A DNA stretch of 64,000 nucleotides from Agarophyton chilense. Its lineage: Eukaryota; Rhodophyta; Florideophyceae; Gracilariales; Gracilariaceae. The first letter of the stretch is position 1. Every line of letters begins with the position of its first letter. The notes beneath the pieces were generated by a model. That model was given only the letters and a program-made list of their open reading frames with translations. It was not told the origin of the DNA and did no database searches. A program made the translations under genes and the position numbers. The stretch lies in assembly GCA_030374765.1 (NCBI GenBank), contig JARGXX010000115.1, positions 1,054,001 to 1,118,000 on the forward strand, given 5' to 3'. Positions 18,849 to 29,762 of this stretch are shown piece by piece.

Positions 18849-20777
18849 ATGCTGCGCAAGAATGCGCGGGTTAAAGAAAGCCAGGGTTCGTCTCCGGCTG
18901 TACATGTGTCAGGACCTTCTGACTTCCGCCTCGTTGCTCACGTCGAATGTGATCCCGATACCGGCCTCTACAAGGGGATTGATGAGTTCATGACGCGAGC
19001 AGTTATTCCTCGTGGCAGACGCAGCCCAGACAGAAACGCTTCTCCCACGTCGCTCCCCCTTCCTCCACTCCAAAGCTTCTCCAAACACTATACTCAAGCA
19101 TCCAGTCGCGAGTCTTCTCCGACTTCATCTCCTACCGAATCGCCGGTGCGAAAATCGTCGCCAGTGGCTAAGACAGCCCGGGGGTCACCATCTGATCTAG
19201 AAAACGACCAGGTTTCTGTCAGCAAGCCGCCTTTGGGAGCGCAACGACGAGTATCGCCTGCGAAAAGCCAGGTTTCGCTTCCATTTCGAATAAAACATGA
19301 GGTTCATGTTGTTGTCGATCCGCAAAATCCTACCGGTTTTGCAGGCTTACCAAGAGGTTGGGAGATAATACTTATGTATTCCGGTATTCTACCTGATGAA
19401 GCGGCCGCGAATCCAAAGGCGGTTATCGATGTTCTTAATTTCTCGAAGACATCTGACCCCAGTTTGGATGTCGGCCAAGAAGTTCGTGACTCTCTGTCGA
19501 GAGCCCTCCCCCCCATTGTTTTAGAAGAGATGGATATCCCGAGTATTACCTCTTTTGATGATGATACCGATGAGAATTTCAGTCAGTCAGATAGTTATCA
19601 TGCCGGGAAACCCGAGGGATCACCACCGAGCAGAACAAGATCGAACCTCGTGCAACAGGTTAGTGGGCCACCCTCCACCCCGCTCGTGAACATTGAAAAC
19701 TATGCTCGACCATCTTCTCAGTCGCCATCCCCGCAGAAGGATATTGAAACATTTGTGGTCAATGAACTGGATTCCGACTACATGGAGAGCTTCATCGGTG
19801 CTGAAAGGCGAGAAAACCTTCCCGACGCCATTCCCGAACATCTAGATGCCACCTTTCGGGAAGATGACCCGCATATGCTGTTCAAGCGATTGGAACATAT
19901 TGGAGAAGGTTCTTGCGGGAATGTATTCCGCGCAGTTGACAGAAATGGGCGATTCGTGGCGTTAAAGAAAGTCAAGCCCGAAAACGAACGAGATTGGAAG
20001 TTGTACAAATTCGAAGTGCAAGTTATGCAAGACAATCACGATTCCGAGAACCTTGTCAAATGCTATGACGCTTTTCGATTCGTGAATGAACTGTGGATTG
20101 TAATGGAATATGTTTCAGCGGGCACATTAGCGGACTTACTCACTGGAACACGCATACAAAGGCCCAATTCAGACTATGGTCGTAGAAGTGCCTCATCTTC
20201 CGCAGTCGTGGATATAGAGCCCATGGAAGAAAGCGTGATCGCGTACATTTGCCGCGAGGTACTGAAGGGACTTCAGAGTCTGCACGCCGCCCGTCGTGTA
20301 CACCGCGATATCAAGGGAGACAATGTACTTCTTGATATGGACGGTTCCGTAAAAGTAGCCGACTTTGGGTTTTGCGCTGAGTTGTCAAAGCGGTCGGGCA
20401 AGCGCAATACCGTAGTCGGAACCCCTTTTTGGATGGCACCAGAGGTGATTCGCGGCTGTAACTACGATTGCAAGGTAGATATATGGTCAACAGGGGTTTT
20501 AGCGTTCGAGTGCGCGGAGGGAAGGCCACCGCACGTGGGTGTGGCACCTATCCGAGCCATGTTCTTGATAGCGACTCAAGGCGCGCCAGCGTTATCTAAC
20601 GAGCAGGACTGGTCGCAAGAGCTTCGAGACTTCATTCGAACCTGTTGCAGCATCAAATCCGAGGATCGGCCTACGGTGCAAGAAGCGTTATCTCATCCGT
20701 TCATTACAAAAGCGTGCGAGCAGGGTTACGCTGCAGAGTCGTTTGGGGAAGCATTAGAACAAAGACCGCCGCAATAG
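18849..20777 (+). CDS. PAK-type STE20 kinase with two CRIB-like motifs, 642 aa
   Basis: A p21-activated (STE20-group) Ser/Thr kinase, normally driven by Rac/Cdc42 GTPases. Residues about 142-173 match a p21-binding domain, H-x2-HV then TGFAGLPRGW. Residues about 20-48 look like a second, N-terminal CRIB (SGPSDFRLVAHV, then TGLYKG). A Ser/Pro-rich linker separates them. The kinase domain spans about 345-625 with the glycine loop GEGSCGNV, VALKK lysine, HRDIKGDN catalytic loop, DFG and GTPFWMAPE activation-end motif, all intact. A loop rich in Ser (near 445-460) interrupts the lobe junction. Single exon, ATG at 18849. Two GTPase-binding motifs are unusual for PAKs. Confidence 0.92.
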   Translation: MLRKNARVKESQGSSPAVHVSGPSDFRLVAHVECDPDTGLYKGIDEFMTRAVIPRGRRSPDRNASPTSLPLPPLQSFSKHYTQASSRESSPTSSPTESPVRKSSPVAKTARGSPSDLENDQVSVSKPPLGAQRRVSPAKSQVSLPFRIKHEVHVVVDPQNPTGFAGLPRGWEIILMYSGILPDEAAANPKAVIDVLNFSKTSDPSLDVGQEVRDSLSRALPPIVLEEMDIPSITSFDDDTDENFSQSDSYHAGKPEGSPPSRTRSNLVQQVSGPPSTPLVNIENYARPSSQSPSPQKDIETFVVNELDSDYMESFIGAERRENLPDAIPEHLDATFREDDPHMLFKRLEHIGEGSCGNVFRAVDRNGRFVALKKVKPENERDWKLYKFEVQVMQDNHDSENLVKCYDAFRFVNELWIVMEYVSAGTLADLLTGTRIQRPNSDYGRRSASSSAVVDIEPMEESVIAYICREVLKGLQSLHAARRVHRDIKGDNVLLDMDGSVKVADFGFCAELSKRSGKRNTVVGTPFWMAPEVIRGCNYDCKVDIWSTGVLAFECAEGRPPHVGVAPIRAMFLIATQGAPALSNEQDWSQELRDFIRTCCSIKSEDRPTVQEALSHPFITKACEQGYAAESFGEALEQRPPQ

Positions 20778-22634
20778 TTAGTATACAGAATATGTGCCGT
20801 AGTATCGCAGTAGCTAATTTAGTTCAACAAAGCTTATTTCATCTTGTGGTTAGACGAGCTCGAATTAACTTCCATTGGATGCTGGTTTCCTCTTTCTGGT
20901 ATGCAGTGTACTGAATGGTGGCTGCATTTCGTTTCCTTGTGCGCTTAAGGTCTTACATTCCCCGAAGCGATCATCATCGTTTTCACATGGCGCTGTCTAC
21001 CAAAGCCCGCAAAAGAAAAGAAAGACGATGATACAAGAGAAGGCAAGCGACTCTCGCTTCGAGCGAGTTTCATACGATATATATGTTGAATGTCATGTCA
21101 CTCGAAGGATGGTCTCACCTGTTTACAATATGAGAGCTAAGGCAAATGTGTTTTCTTCTTTCTTAAATGTGAACACCAGTCTCCCATTCCTAGACTGGCC
21201 TTGAAGTCGGTCAAATATCTGTGGCACCTTTGGCATTACTTCTTCAGCGTATTGTACCTCATCTCAACAAGAGGGTAATATTGCGAGCTGTGCAGCGATC
21301 ATGAGCGGGTGATGTGGGACAACATAACCTGTGCCCTATTTTGCTATACTGGCGCGATTTCATCTTTGTTGCTCGTCGTCGATCAAAAATGAGGCGATCG
21401 GATACGGACAGCAGTGTCGCAAATGGTGTATCAACATTTCACTGCTACTCTTTTTCCGCGAGCAATCTTCTACAACCTACTTTTGTTTCCTACGACTGCT
21501 TTGAGTCTGGCATTTTTAGTTGGGCCTTCAACTTTTTCGCTATCGGCAACTATATGGTCGATTTTGTTGGTTTGTCCATTCCTTCGGTCTTTATTCACTC
21601 GACAGTGGCATATTATCTATATCTTCTGCGCTCTCCATTTTGTAATTAAAGCACTCCGCTCTCGACCGAACTGCTGCGCCAAGACATTCCGATACAGAAA
21701 CTGTCATGCAGATTCTAGGCGATTGTGAGTGAAAACGCGGAAGGTCCCAGCGAACATGATAGGCTTTCGCTCTTGCCGTGAAAGAACAACTGTTCCTCAA
21801 GCCAACGGCAATTCTTTTACATCTTAGGTTCCCCTGTTCGTTCTATCTTGTGCGCTCCTGTCCCGACAGACTGAGGTACATGCAAATCGAATTCTCGTTC
21901 TTTCCCATAGAAGTGCTTGCACGCGAAAGCGGTGTAAAAAGCTCTTCCACAGCACGACGCGACCCGCATATTCTTTCGAGTGCACAACGCACGGGATGCT
22001 CGTAATGAATACATTCAACCAGCTCCCGTGCCTAATATATCCGCACATAGAAAGCCGAACATGGCAGTGAAAAGACCTATAAGCAACTGGCACAGAAATA
22101 AATTCTGCTCGCGTTCTCGGATGTCCTGTGACAGAGACATGACCGTCGCAAGATATAAGAGTTTGGAATGATTTCCAAGAGTGAACACACAGATAGGTCA
22201 TATATACTAGCACAGGCTTGGAACATGCCAGTGAATGCTGGCGTTATTCGGACAACGGTTGCTTTTGCTCAGAGCATTCAGTGGTCGGAGCAGTGACTAC
22301 TCTCGTCCTGGCGCACATTTCAGTAGAAAGAGTGCGCGATGGTTTGTCGATCCGCAAACAGGTTAGTGCCATAAGAGTCTGCGATGGGTGCGCAGGAACT
22401 GTGCCCACAGCAAAAGAGAATGAACCGGCTATTAAAATCGTTCCAGCTGCACATGCATAAATTGGTTTGCGCTTACTTTCAACTTCCTTTCGTATACAGT
22501 CGTAGACAGGCTTGTATTACATAAAGGTTTTCCTTCGTTCAACGTTATCCTCAGCGCGGTTGAGACGGTGATGGGGCTCGCAAATTGTTCACTGGTCATT
22601 TGAATCACATACGTCACCTACGACAACGTTAGTC
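20778..22634. other. Intergenic, 1.9 kb, nothing recognised
   Basis: Balanced base composition with only short scattered frames, none with a recognisable motif. It includes the 3' end of the PAK gene and the promoter of ARP6. Confidence 0.5.
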
Positions 22635-23909
22635 ATGGAAACAAGAGTTGTGCTGGATAACGGTGGCAGCCTTATCAAAGCAGCCAAAATACCTGCCGAT
22701 GAGAACAAGAAGATCAAAACGAATGACTTACTACCAAAAGCACTATGTGTTCCGAATGCTCTTGCGCGTCCAGCGAAGAACGCCGTGCAGCCTCCAGCAG
22801 ATAAACTAGGCAAATCACGACGTCCACCTCATTTTCTGGTCGGTCGCGAAATCTTAATTGCACCTGACACGTCGGGAATGACTTTCTGTCGCCCAATAGA
22901 TCTGGGCTTCGTTAGCACGTGGGATGTTCAGCGCGACGTGTGGAATAGTGTGTTCTCCTCCGATCAAGGTATCGGACTCTCGAAAGCTGAGATTGGGAAT
23001 AGCAGTCTGATTCTTACTGAACAACTTGGCGTGCCGATGCACATGCGACGCGCCATGGACGAGTTTGTTTTCGAGTGCTTTGAATTCCCCGAATATGCGC
23101 CTGTGCCACCTCAACGCCTGGCTGCCGTGGGAGCTGGTAAACAAACTTGTCTCGTTCTGGACTCCGGATTTTCGTTTACGACTGCAGTACCCATTGTTAA
23201 AGGACAAGAACTTGCCCACTGCGCGAAAAGGCTCAAAGTAGGAGGAAAACTTCTCACTAATTACTTGAGAGAAATGATTACCTACCGTTCGTGGAATATG
23301 ACCGATGAAACAGCTGTTGTTAATGCTGTTAAAGAACGTTTATGCTACATTTCCATGGCCTACATAAGCGATCTAGCAGTCTGTAGGAAAGGAAAAGGTA
23401 TTACGAAAGAGTATGTTCTCCCTGATCTTACGAGAACTATGTTTGATCCAGTCGGTCATGTTTTACAAGAGGGCGAAGAAACGGACGGGACGGAACAAAT
23501 GCTGAAAATGAACAACGAACGCATAGCGATTCCAGAAATCCTGTTCACTCCGTCTGATATTGGCCTCCATCAAGCGGGACTTGCGGAAACCATCTTCCAG
23601 GCTGTGGAAGCATGCCCGGAGCATGTACGTGGGGATCTGTACGAGAACATTATTCTTACAGGGGGCAATTGTCTGTTCCCAAACTTTAGGGAGCGACTTG
23701 AAGCAGAACTGAGACCACTGGTAGATTCTATTTATGAAGTGGAAACCGTTGTGGACAAAGATCCAACGTTAACCACTTTCAAGGGAGGAGTGCGAGCTGC
23801 TGTCGATGATTCTAGCTCCATTCAATATGTGTCCAAGGAAATGTTTGCAGAGTTGGGTTCCGACGGTATCTTGAGAGAATTGTACGGAGATCACATGGAG
23901 ATCGACTGA
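22635..23909 (+). CDS. ARP6: Actin-related protein ARP6, 424 aa
   Basis: The closest actin-family class is ARP6 (human ACTR6), a subunit of the SWR1/SRCAP chromatin remodeller that places histone H2A.Z, acting in the nucleus. Visible: N-terminal VVLDNGGSLIKAAKI (phosphate-binding 1 position), RPIDLGFVSTWDVQRDVW, LDSGFSFTTAVPI (phosphate 2), VGGKLLTNYLREMITYR, ERIAIPEILFTPSDIGLHQ and ILTGGNCLFPNF. The TWDVQRDVW, EILF-PSDIG and VGGKLLTN blocks separate ARP6 from actin and from other ARPs. Length fits the family (about 400-430). It starts at the ATG at 22635 and has no intron. Confidence 0.93.
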   Translation: METRVVLDNGGSLIKAAKIPADENKKIKTNDLLPKALCVPNALARPAKNAVQPPADKLGKSRRPPHFLVGREILIAPDTSGMTFCRPIDLGFVSTWDVQRDVWNSVFSSDQGIGLSKAEIGNSSLILTEQLGVPMHMRRAMDEFVFECFEFPEYAPVPPQRLAAVGAGKQTCLVLDSGFSFTTAVPIVKGQELAHCAKRLKVGGKLLTNYLREMITYRSWNMTDETAVVNAVKERLCYISMAYISDLAVCRKGKGITKEYVLPDLTRTMFDPVGHVLQEGEETDGTEQMLKMNNERIAIPEILFTPSDIGLHQAGLAETIFQAVEACPEHVRGDLYENIILTGGNCLFPNFRERLEAELRPLVDSIYEVETVVDKDPTLTTFKGGVRAAVDDSSSIQYVSKEMFAELGSDGILRELYGDHMEID

Positions 23910-24372
23910 ATGAACAAATTTTCTAAGAGATCTTTCTAAACCATTTACACATCCACACAGGAGTGCTCTTAATCGATTCCGGCCTCATCGAATTCTGAGC
24001 AACGGATATTGACCCGGTCCCAACTGCGAAAGCAAGGTCCTCCACACAACAACATGCAAGCAGATCTCCAAAAATGAAGGGCACAGCTAGTTCCCACACC
24101 GCCTTGCTAAGTCTAGTTTATGAATATATGAATATCGTCCTGAGGAATGCAGAGTAATCGGTCTCATGTAAGAAGAGTCGAGCACAAAAAGCCTTTGCAT
24201 GGTTTTCGTCAACAACCAGCGCATGGGTAGATAGCAGGCGAGAACAGTCAAAGATGCGATATTTCTGGGCTATATGATGCACCGGTTTTGCATTTCTTCT
24301 GAAAGTTTGAGGGCTAGCTCAAGTGCTTGTGATGCTGCAAAGACAAAATAATGAAATGAAACGTTTGAACAG
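23910..24372. other. Convergent intergenic region
   Basis: The 3' ends of ARP6 and DAHP synthase face each other here. No gene or repeat is recognised. Confidence 0.5.
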
Positions 24373-25851
24373 TTAGGCCGCGCTTTTCTTTGTCTCGCAG
24401 CGCAAATCGAAATCGAAGTAAGGATTGAACCATAGCTTACCATTTAGTCGAGGGTCACAATGGGTTTCGTAACGCCTCTTGAGATCCTCATCGCGGAGTT
24501 CCATCATTCCGCCAATACATTCAGTGACGTCTTGACCTGTGAGCTCGAGATGCACACCACCGGGATAGGTGCCCATGCTCTCATGAACGGCGAAGAATTC
24601 GGTGACTTCCTGTACAATGTTTTCAAACCTTCGGGTCTTGAAGCCGCCCTGGGTAGGCTCTGTGTTTCCGTGGCACGGGTCGCAGCTCCACACAACGTTT
24701 CTACCTTCTCGCTTTACAGTTTCAATGAACCTCGGAAGATGGTCTTTGACTTTTCCGGCGCCAACCCTGGTAATGAGCGTGATCCTTCCAGGCTCGTCTT
24801 CAGGATTCAAAATATCGAGCAGTTGAATGAGATCTTGGGGAGAGAGAGACGGGCCGCACTTGATACCGATTGGATTGGAAATACCACGCATGAACTCGAC
24901 ATGAGCACCGTCCGGTTGTCTTGTACGGTCTCCAAGCCAGAGAAAGTGGCCAGATGTAGCGTAATATTTGCCGGTAACAGGGTCCTGTCGGCACAGAGCC
25001 TGTTCGTAAGGAAGCAACAAACTCTCGTGTGATACATAAAATTCGGCCTGCTTGATTTTGTAGGAATCGCTTTGCAGACCGATGGCCTCCATAAAAGCAA
25101 TAGCATGATCTATATTGCTTGCATATTGCGCGTATTTGCGTCCCTGTGGGGTGTTTCGCACAAACTGCAGACTGATGTCATGGACACGATGAAGATCAAG
25201 AGCTCCGCCCGATGCAAGGGTACGTAACAGATTGATGGTGGCAGTAGATTGGACAAAAGCCTTGTACATGCGTTGCGGATCAGGCACGCGCTCCTCTAGA
25301 GTGAAACCGGCAGCGTTGATAATGTCACCGCGATACGAGGGGAGCGAGAGCTCTTGGTTCTTCTTCTTCTCATACGGACTGCTTCTCGGCTTTGCAAACT
25401 GGCCGGCAGCTCGCAAGATCTTGACGACGGGCCTTCGCAAGGCATACATGAGCATAATGGACATCTGAATGACGAGGGTGAAGGTGTCGGTAATATTCTT
25501 TCCGCCATACATATCAAACTCCTTGAAAGACTCTGCACAATCGCCGCCCTGAATGACGAAGGCCTCGCCGTTGGCAGCGGTGGCGAGGAGTTGTTTGAGG
25601 GCCTCACACTCGCCGGAGAAGACGAGCGGGAGCGAACGACGCAGACGATCCTCCATGTCTTCCAAGGCCTTCTGGTCGGGGTACTCGGGAACCTGCTTGA
25701 TCGGCATGGAACGCCAGCTGCCGGGGGTCCACAGGCGCGTGGTGGCGGGCGGCTCGGTGGCAACCATGCGGGGGGCAGAGCGCGAGGCGCACAGTAGCGG
25801 CGAGCGCGACGGCACCGGCAGAGCGGTCGGGAGCAGGAAGGCGGGCTGCAT
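24373..25851 (-). CDS. Class II (plant-type) DAHP synthase, plastid-type leader
   Basis: 3-deoxy-D-arabino-heptulosonate-7-phosphate synthase, the first step of the shikimate pathway (phosphoenolpyruvate plus erythrose 4-phosphate). Class II motifs are intact: GGDCAESF, FAKPRSSP, SGHFLWLGDRTRQ, NPIGIKCGPS, GRITLITRVGAGK, VVWSCDPCHGNT and GGVHLELTGQDVTECIGG. The chosen ATG (25851, MQPAFLLPTALP) gives 492 residues, with a Ser/Ala/Arg/Pro leader of about 35 residues that fits a plastid transit peptide. The frame is open further upstream through a poly-Pro run coded by a GGA repeat, so ATGs at 26031 or 26136 cannot be excluded. Divergent from the peroxiredoxin gene. Confidence 0.94.
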   Translation of the reverse strand: MQPAFLLPTALPVPSRSPLLCASRSAPRMVATEPPATTRLWTPGSWRSMPIKQVPEYPDQKALEDMEDRLRRSLPLVFSGECEALKQLLATAANGEAFVIQGGDCAESFKEFDMYGGKNITDTFTLVIQMSIMLMYALRRPVVKILRAAGQFAKPRSSPYEKKKNQELSLPSYRGDIINAAGFTLEERVPDPQRMYKAFVQSTATINLLRTLASGGALDLHRVHDISLQFVRNTPQGRKYAQYASNIDHAIAFMEAIGLQSDSYKIKQAEFYVSHESLLLPYEQALCRQDPVTGKYYATSGHFLWLGDRTRQPDGAHVEFMRGISNPIGIKCGPSLSPQDLIQLLDILNPEDEPGRITLITRVGAGKVKDHLPRFIETVKREGRNVVWSCDPCHGNTEPTQGGFKTRRFENIVQEVTEFFAVHESMGTYPGGVHLELTGQDVTECIGGMMELRDEDLKRRYETHCDPRLNGKLWFNPYFDFDLRCETKKSAA

Positions 25852-26430
25852 GCTGGGCGTGAGCGGCGGAGGAGGAGGAGAAGGAGGAGGAGGAGGAGGA
25901 GGAGGAGGAGGAGGAGGAGGAGGACGTAGACACCGGTGTGACGACGGCGAGCAGTAAACGGGGTCGGCGATGCAGACTGAAGCGCAACGTAAATAATAGC
26001 CGTTTCGCACCGTAGATATGTACCTTGCCATCGGTATCTTTGTAGATACTGTACATGTGCAGAAGCATTGGCATTGGCTCATGCGTCGTGCCAACGTGCC
26101 TTCAGATCTCGGCCTCAACGCAGTAGAATCCAGCACACTTAACCGCGTGGCATACGTGTAGTATCCTTACCAAAGCTTCCAATAAAGCAAAGTGGCACTA
26201 ACTACTATATGAGTGGTTGGGGAAGGGGCGACAGCTGGCGACTTTGTATTGGCGGCCGGCTTGGGTGAAGAAAATCTCACTGCTGCGCGGAAAACTGCGA
26301 GCGCGTCTAAAGCCGAGATTTTGCACAGCGTCAGCAATCAGGAAGACGTCGGTTAAACCGCTCCACCTCCACCTCGCTCCACCTGGCGTTCAAAAGCTTG
26401 TCTTTGTTTCACGTAACGTCGCGTCTAAAC
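25852..26430. promoter_or_regulatory. Shared divergent promoter, DAHP synthase / peroxiredoxin
   Basis: About 580 bp separate the two start codons. It contains a (GGA)n/(TCC)n microsatellite at about 25867-25922, which on the DAHP synthase strand is a pyrimidine tract in the likely 5' leader. No TATA box can be assigned with confidence. Confidence 0.5.
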
Positions 26431-27096
26431 ATGGCTCCGCTGATCGGCGAGACGGCGCCCAACTTCGCGGCTGATTCCACGAAGGGTGAAATCACGTTGC
26501 ACGACTACATCAAGGACAGCTGGGCGATTCTTTTCTCGCATCCTGCCGATTTCACGCCGGTGTGCACCACCGAGCTGGCGCGTGTGTCACAGCTATTACC
26601 CGAGTTCGAGAAAAGAAACGTCAAGTGTTTGGCGCTCTCGTGCGACGACGCAGCGTCACACAAAGCCTGGGTACCGGACATCTGCGCATACGCCAAGAGT
26701 ACCAGCACCGACATTGGATATCCGATCCTCGCCGACGCCGACCGCAGCATAGCGCGCGCATACGGCATGTTACCAGCGGCCGAGGGAGACGGCATGCCGA
26801 TGACGGTACGCTCGGTGTTTGTGATCGGGACGGATGGAAAGGTGAAGTTGTCATTGACGTATCCGGCTAGTACTGGACGCAACTTTGACGAGATTCTGCG
26901 CGTGATTGACTCGTTACAACTGGCTGTGAGTGCAAAGGTGGCCACGCCAGTGGACTGGAAGAAGGGCGACGAGTGCGTGGTGCTGCCCAGCGTTAAGGAC
27001 GAGCAGGCGGCGGAGCTATTCCCAAAGGGCTTCAAGCCGCTCGAGCTACCCAGTGGCAAGCCGTACCTGCGCATGACGCCCATGCCGGACGCGTGA
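26431..27096 (+). CDS. PRDX6: 1-Cys peroxiredoxin (Prx6 type), 221 aa
   Basis: A thiol peroxidase that reduces hydrogen peroxide and lipid hydroperoxides. Start chosen at 26431 (MAPLIGETAPNF), which aligns with the family N-terminus; an ATG at 26398 would add 11 residues. The peroxidatic site is FTPVCTTE with Cys45; no partner resolving Cys is evident, as in 1-Cys enzymes. The conserved Arg region (MTVRSVFVI) and the long Prx6-type C-terminal domain (PVDWKKGDECVV, PYLRMTP) are present. Length matches the family (220-224). No intron, no obvious signal or leader, so likely cytosolic. Confidence 0.95.
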   Translation: MAPLIGETAPNFAADSTKGEITLHDYIKDSWAILFSHPADFTPVCTTELARVSQLLPEFEKRNVKCLALSCDDAASHKAWVPDICAYAKSTSTDIGYPILADADRSIARAYGMLPAAEGDGMPMTVRSVFVIGTDGKVKLSLTYPASTGRNFDEILRVIDSLQLAVSAKVATPVDWKKGDECVVLPSVKDEQAAELFPKGFKPLELPSGKPYLRMTPMPDA

Positions 27097-27863
27097 GCGC
27101 TGTGCATGGCTCTCTGCCCGCGCGCGGGAGCGCATCGTGGTATACCGCAGGTGGTATACCGCAGGTGTAGCTTACCTTCGTCAGTCGTGTAGCAAGCTAG
27201 CAACCCTGCTGGGTTGACCTGTAAACGATCATCTACACCGTGCTGACCAAACAGCAAATGTGCGTGCCACTCATGCAGCCAGCTGGCAAGGTGGCCAGCT
27301 GGCAAGGTGGCCAGCTGGCAAGGTGGCCAGCTGGGCAGCGCGCGCGTAGGGCGTGCGCCAGCTGGCGAAAGGCGACGGCGACGTGCGCGAGCAGCGTGGC
27401 GGCGACGACTGCGATTGGGCGTCGCCACGGTCCAAAAATTCAAACCACGCGCTCGCCCGCGCGGCACGCGTTGCGCAGGCACGCCGCAAGCGCTCAGCCA
27501 TCCCACAGCCACCACGTGCCACGCACTGCCCAACGCCACCGTCCCGCACCCGCCACCCCCGTCTCGCTCCGCTACCGCCCCCTACTCGTCTCGCGTCTAT
27601 CCCCCTTGCACACACTCGTGTCCCACCAGGTTACCACTCGCAACCTTCTCCTGTCAACCCCCCCCCCCCCCTTACTACCAGCTTTTCTCTCACCCCCCCC
27701 GCCGCCCTCCACATTACGCCCACCTTCCCCGCTTTCCCGCCCCCCTTCGCTTCTTTCCGTTAACACTGTGTGCTTCGCCTGCGCTCCTTCTCCCGCCTCT
27801 CGCGCCTTTTCCTCCTCTTTTCCAAGTTGGGCGGCGAGCCTTCTCGGACGTCTGCAACGCCAC
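27097..27863. repeat. GC-rich intergenic region with two minisatellites
   Basis: Near 27139-27166 there are two copies of GGTATACCGCAGGT. At 27279-27335 there are three and a half perfect 16-bp copies of CCAGCTGGCAAGGTGG. A C-rich run (about 27658-27671) and pyrimidine-rich DNA lead up to the kinase start. Open frames here are Pro/Arg-rich and look spurious. Confidence 0.7.
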
Positions 27864-29727
27864 ATGAGCGGCTTGCGACATGGCCCGCCGTTGGCCATGA
27901 ATGGCTACATGGACAAGGAGGGCAGAAAGTTCCGCGCAAGGAAAACACGATACTTTAAGCTCAAGGATTCCGCCCTATTCAATCACCGCCGGAAGGATTC
28001 GGTACGTCTCTTCGCGTAAAACCGTATTATCTTGCTGCCCCGTGTTCCTCACTCACTAACATCGCCCCGCTCGCATTGGTGCCATGCCACATCTTCCCTG
28101 CCCGTTCAATAGCTGCCAACATGGGGTGTCAGTCTTATCGACAGTCGTGTCGCCGTGGGTCACAAGGGCGAAATCATTGTACAGTTATTCGATGGTAAGA
28201 AGATTTTGCTGTTCCCCCACTCCAGATCAGAGTGTGATCAGTGGGTTGATCTACTGCAACGCGCGTCGCGCCGCAAGATAGGAAATTACTATGGAGTTAC
28301 CGGTTTGGTCGGCATGGGCTCGTTTGCCGAGGTGCGAATAGGTTACGACAAGTCCACGGGGCAACAAGTGGCCATCAAGGTCATGAAAAAAAACAAACGC
28401 GATACAGAGCTCATGCGCAGTGTGGAGTGTGAGATGAACTTCATCTCCAAGAACATCGACCACTCCAACATTGTGGCCACATACGACGTTTTCGACACGC
28501 GCGACAACCTTTTCATCGTGATGGAGTACATGCCAGGCGGCATGCTGTACGACATTCTCGCCAACGAGGGCTACTTTTCGGAGAAGAACGCCGCCAATGT
28601 AATGAGCGATCTTCTGCAGGCCGTACAATGCCTACACGACAACGACATTGTGCACCGCGACATTAAGCCAGAGAACGTGTTGGCGGTGCATAAAACATGG
28701 CCGCTGGACGTTAAGCTGGCGGATTTCGGGCTAGCCGACTTTGTGCTGGAAAACTCGTTCGGAGAAAAGTCCACGTGCGGCATGTATGGAACGCCTTTTT
28801 TCGTGGCGCCCGAGGTGATCCGCGCGGAAACTTACACACCCGCGGTGGACATCTGGTCGTTGGGCGTTCTCGCGTACAACATGTTGAGTGGCAAACTGCC
28901 GTTTGATGGAAACAACATCAAAGAGGTACTGCGGCGCGTGCGAAGCGGTAAGTATGCGTTCCCTGATGCGGAGTGGGCGGACATTTCGGACCATGCCAAG
29001 GCCTTCATTAGCGGGCTGTTGGAACTGGAACCACGGCGAAGACTGACAGCTGCGCAGGCGCTGCAGCACCCATGGCTGACGTCGAGCGACATCTCGGAGC
29101 GTGCCATCACCAACGATCGGTCGGCGCTTGGCTACGAGCAACGCAAGTTGCGCATGTCGTCGATGGCCATCGACGACGTGGCAGGGCTGCTAAGCCTGGA
29201 GGAGGACGAGGAGCACGCCGACGACCACGGGCTGCGCGCGCTGTCGCGGCTGTTCCCCGGCAAGAATGTCAAGAGCGCCAAGAGCTCGCGCTCATCCGGG
29301 TCGAGCAAGGGACACGGCCGCGCGACGGCAGTAACAGGGTCTGAGAACCGCACGCGCGACATGGACGACAGCGCGGCCGTGAGCAACGCGGCGCCGCTGC
29401 GTATCGCGCACGTGGTGGAGGAGGAAAACGCGCTGAGCGAGGTGTCCACCGGAAGTCAGCTGCGCGCCGTGGGCGACTTTGCGCGGTGGGAAGACGCGCT
29501 GCGACCCAACATGGCGGCGGCGCCATGGACAGAGGCCGGGGGCGCCGGCGCGCGCGGCGGTGGTGGCGGCGGCGGTGGCGGCGGCGGTGGCGGCGGCGGC
29601 GGTGTTTACCAGGGCGGACTGCAGTTCAATGACAAGTTCGGCGGCGGGAGCGCGGACGACTTTGCGCTGCCGGCCATTCTTTCCGTCAAGGACATTGTAC
29701 GGCGGAAGCGCGAGGCCGTCGCCGCCT

Positions 29728-29762
<35 letters not shown>

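Noticed and set aside
26505-27539. 344-codon minus-strand frame opposite the peroxiredoxin
   Set aside because: Shadow of the strongly conserved plus-strand gene; Arg/Ser/Pro-rich without motif.
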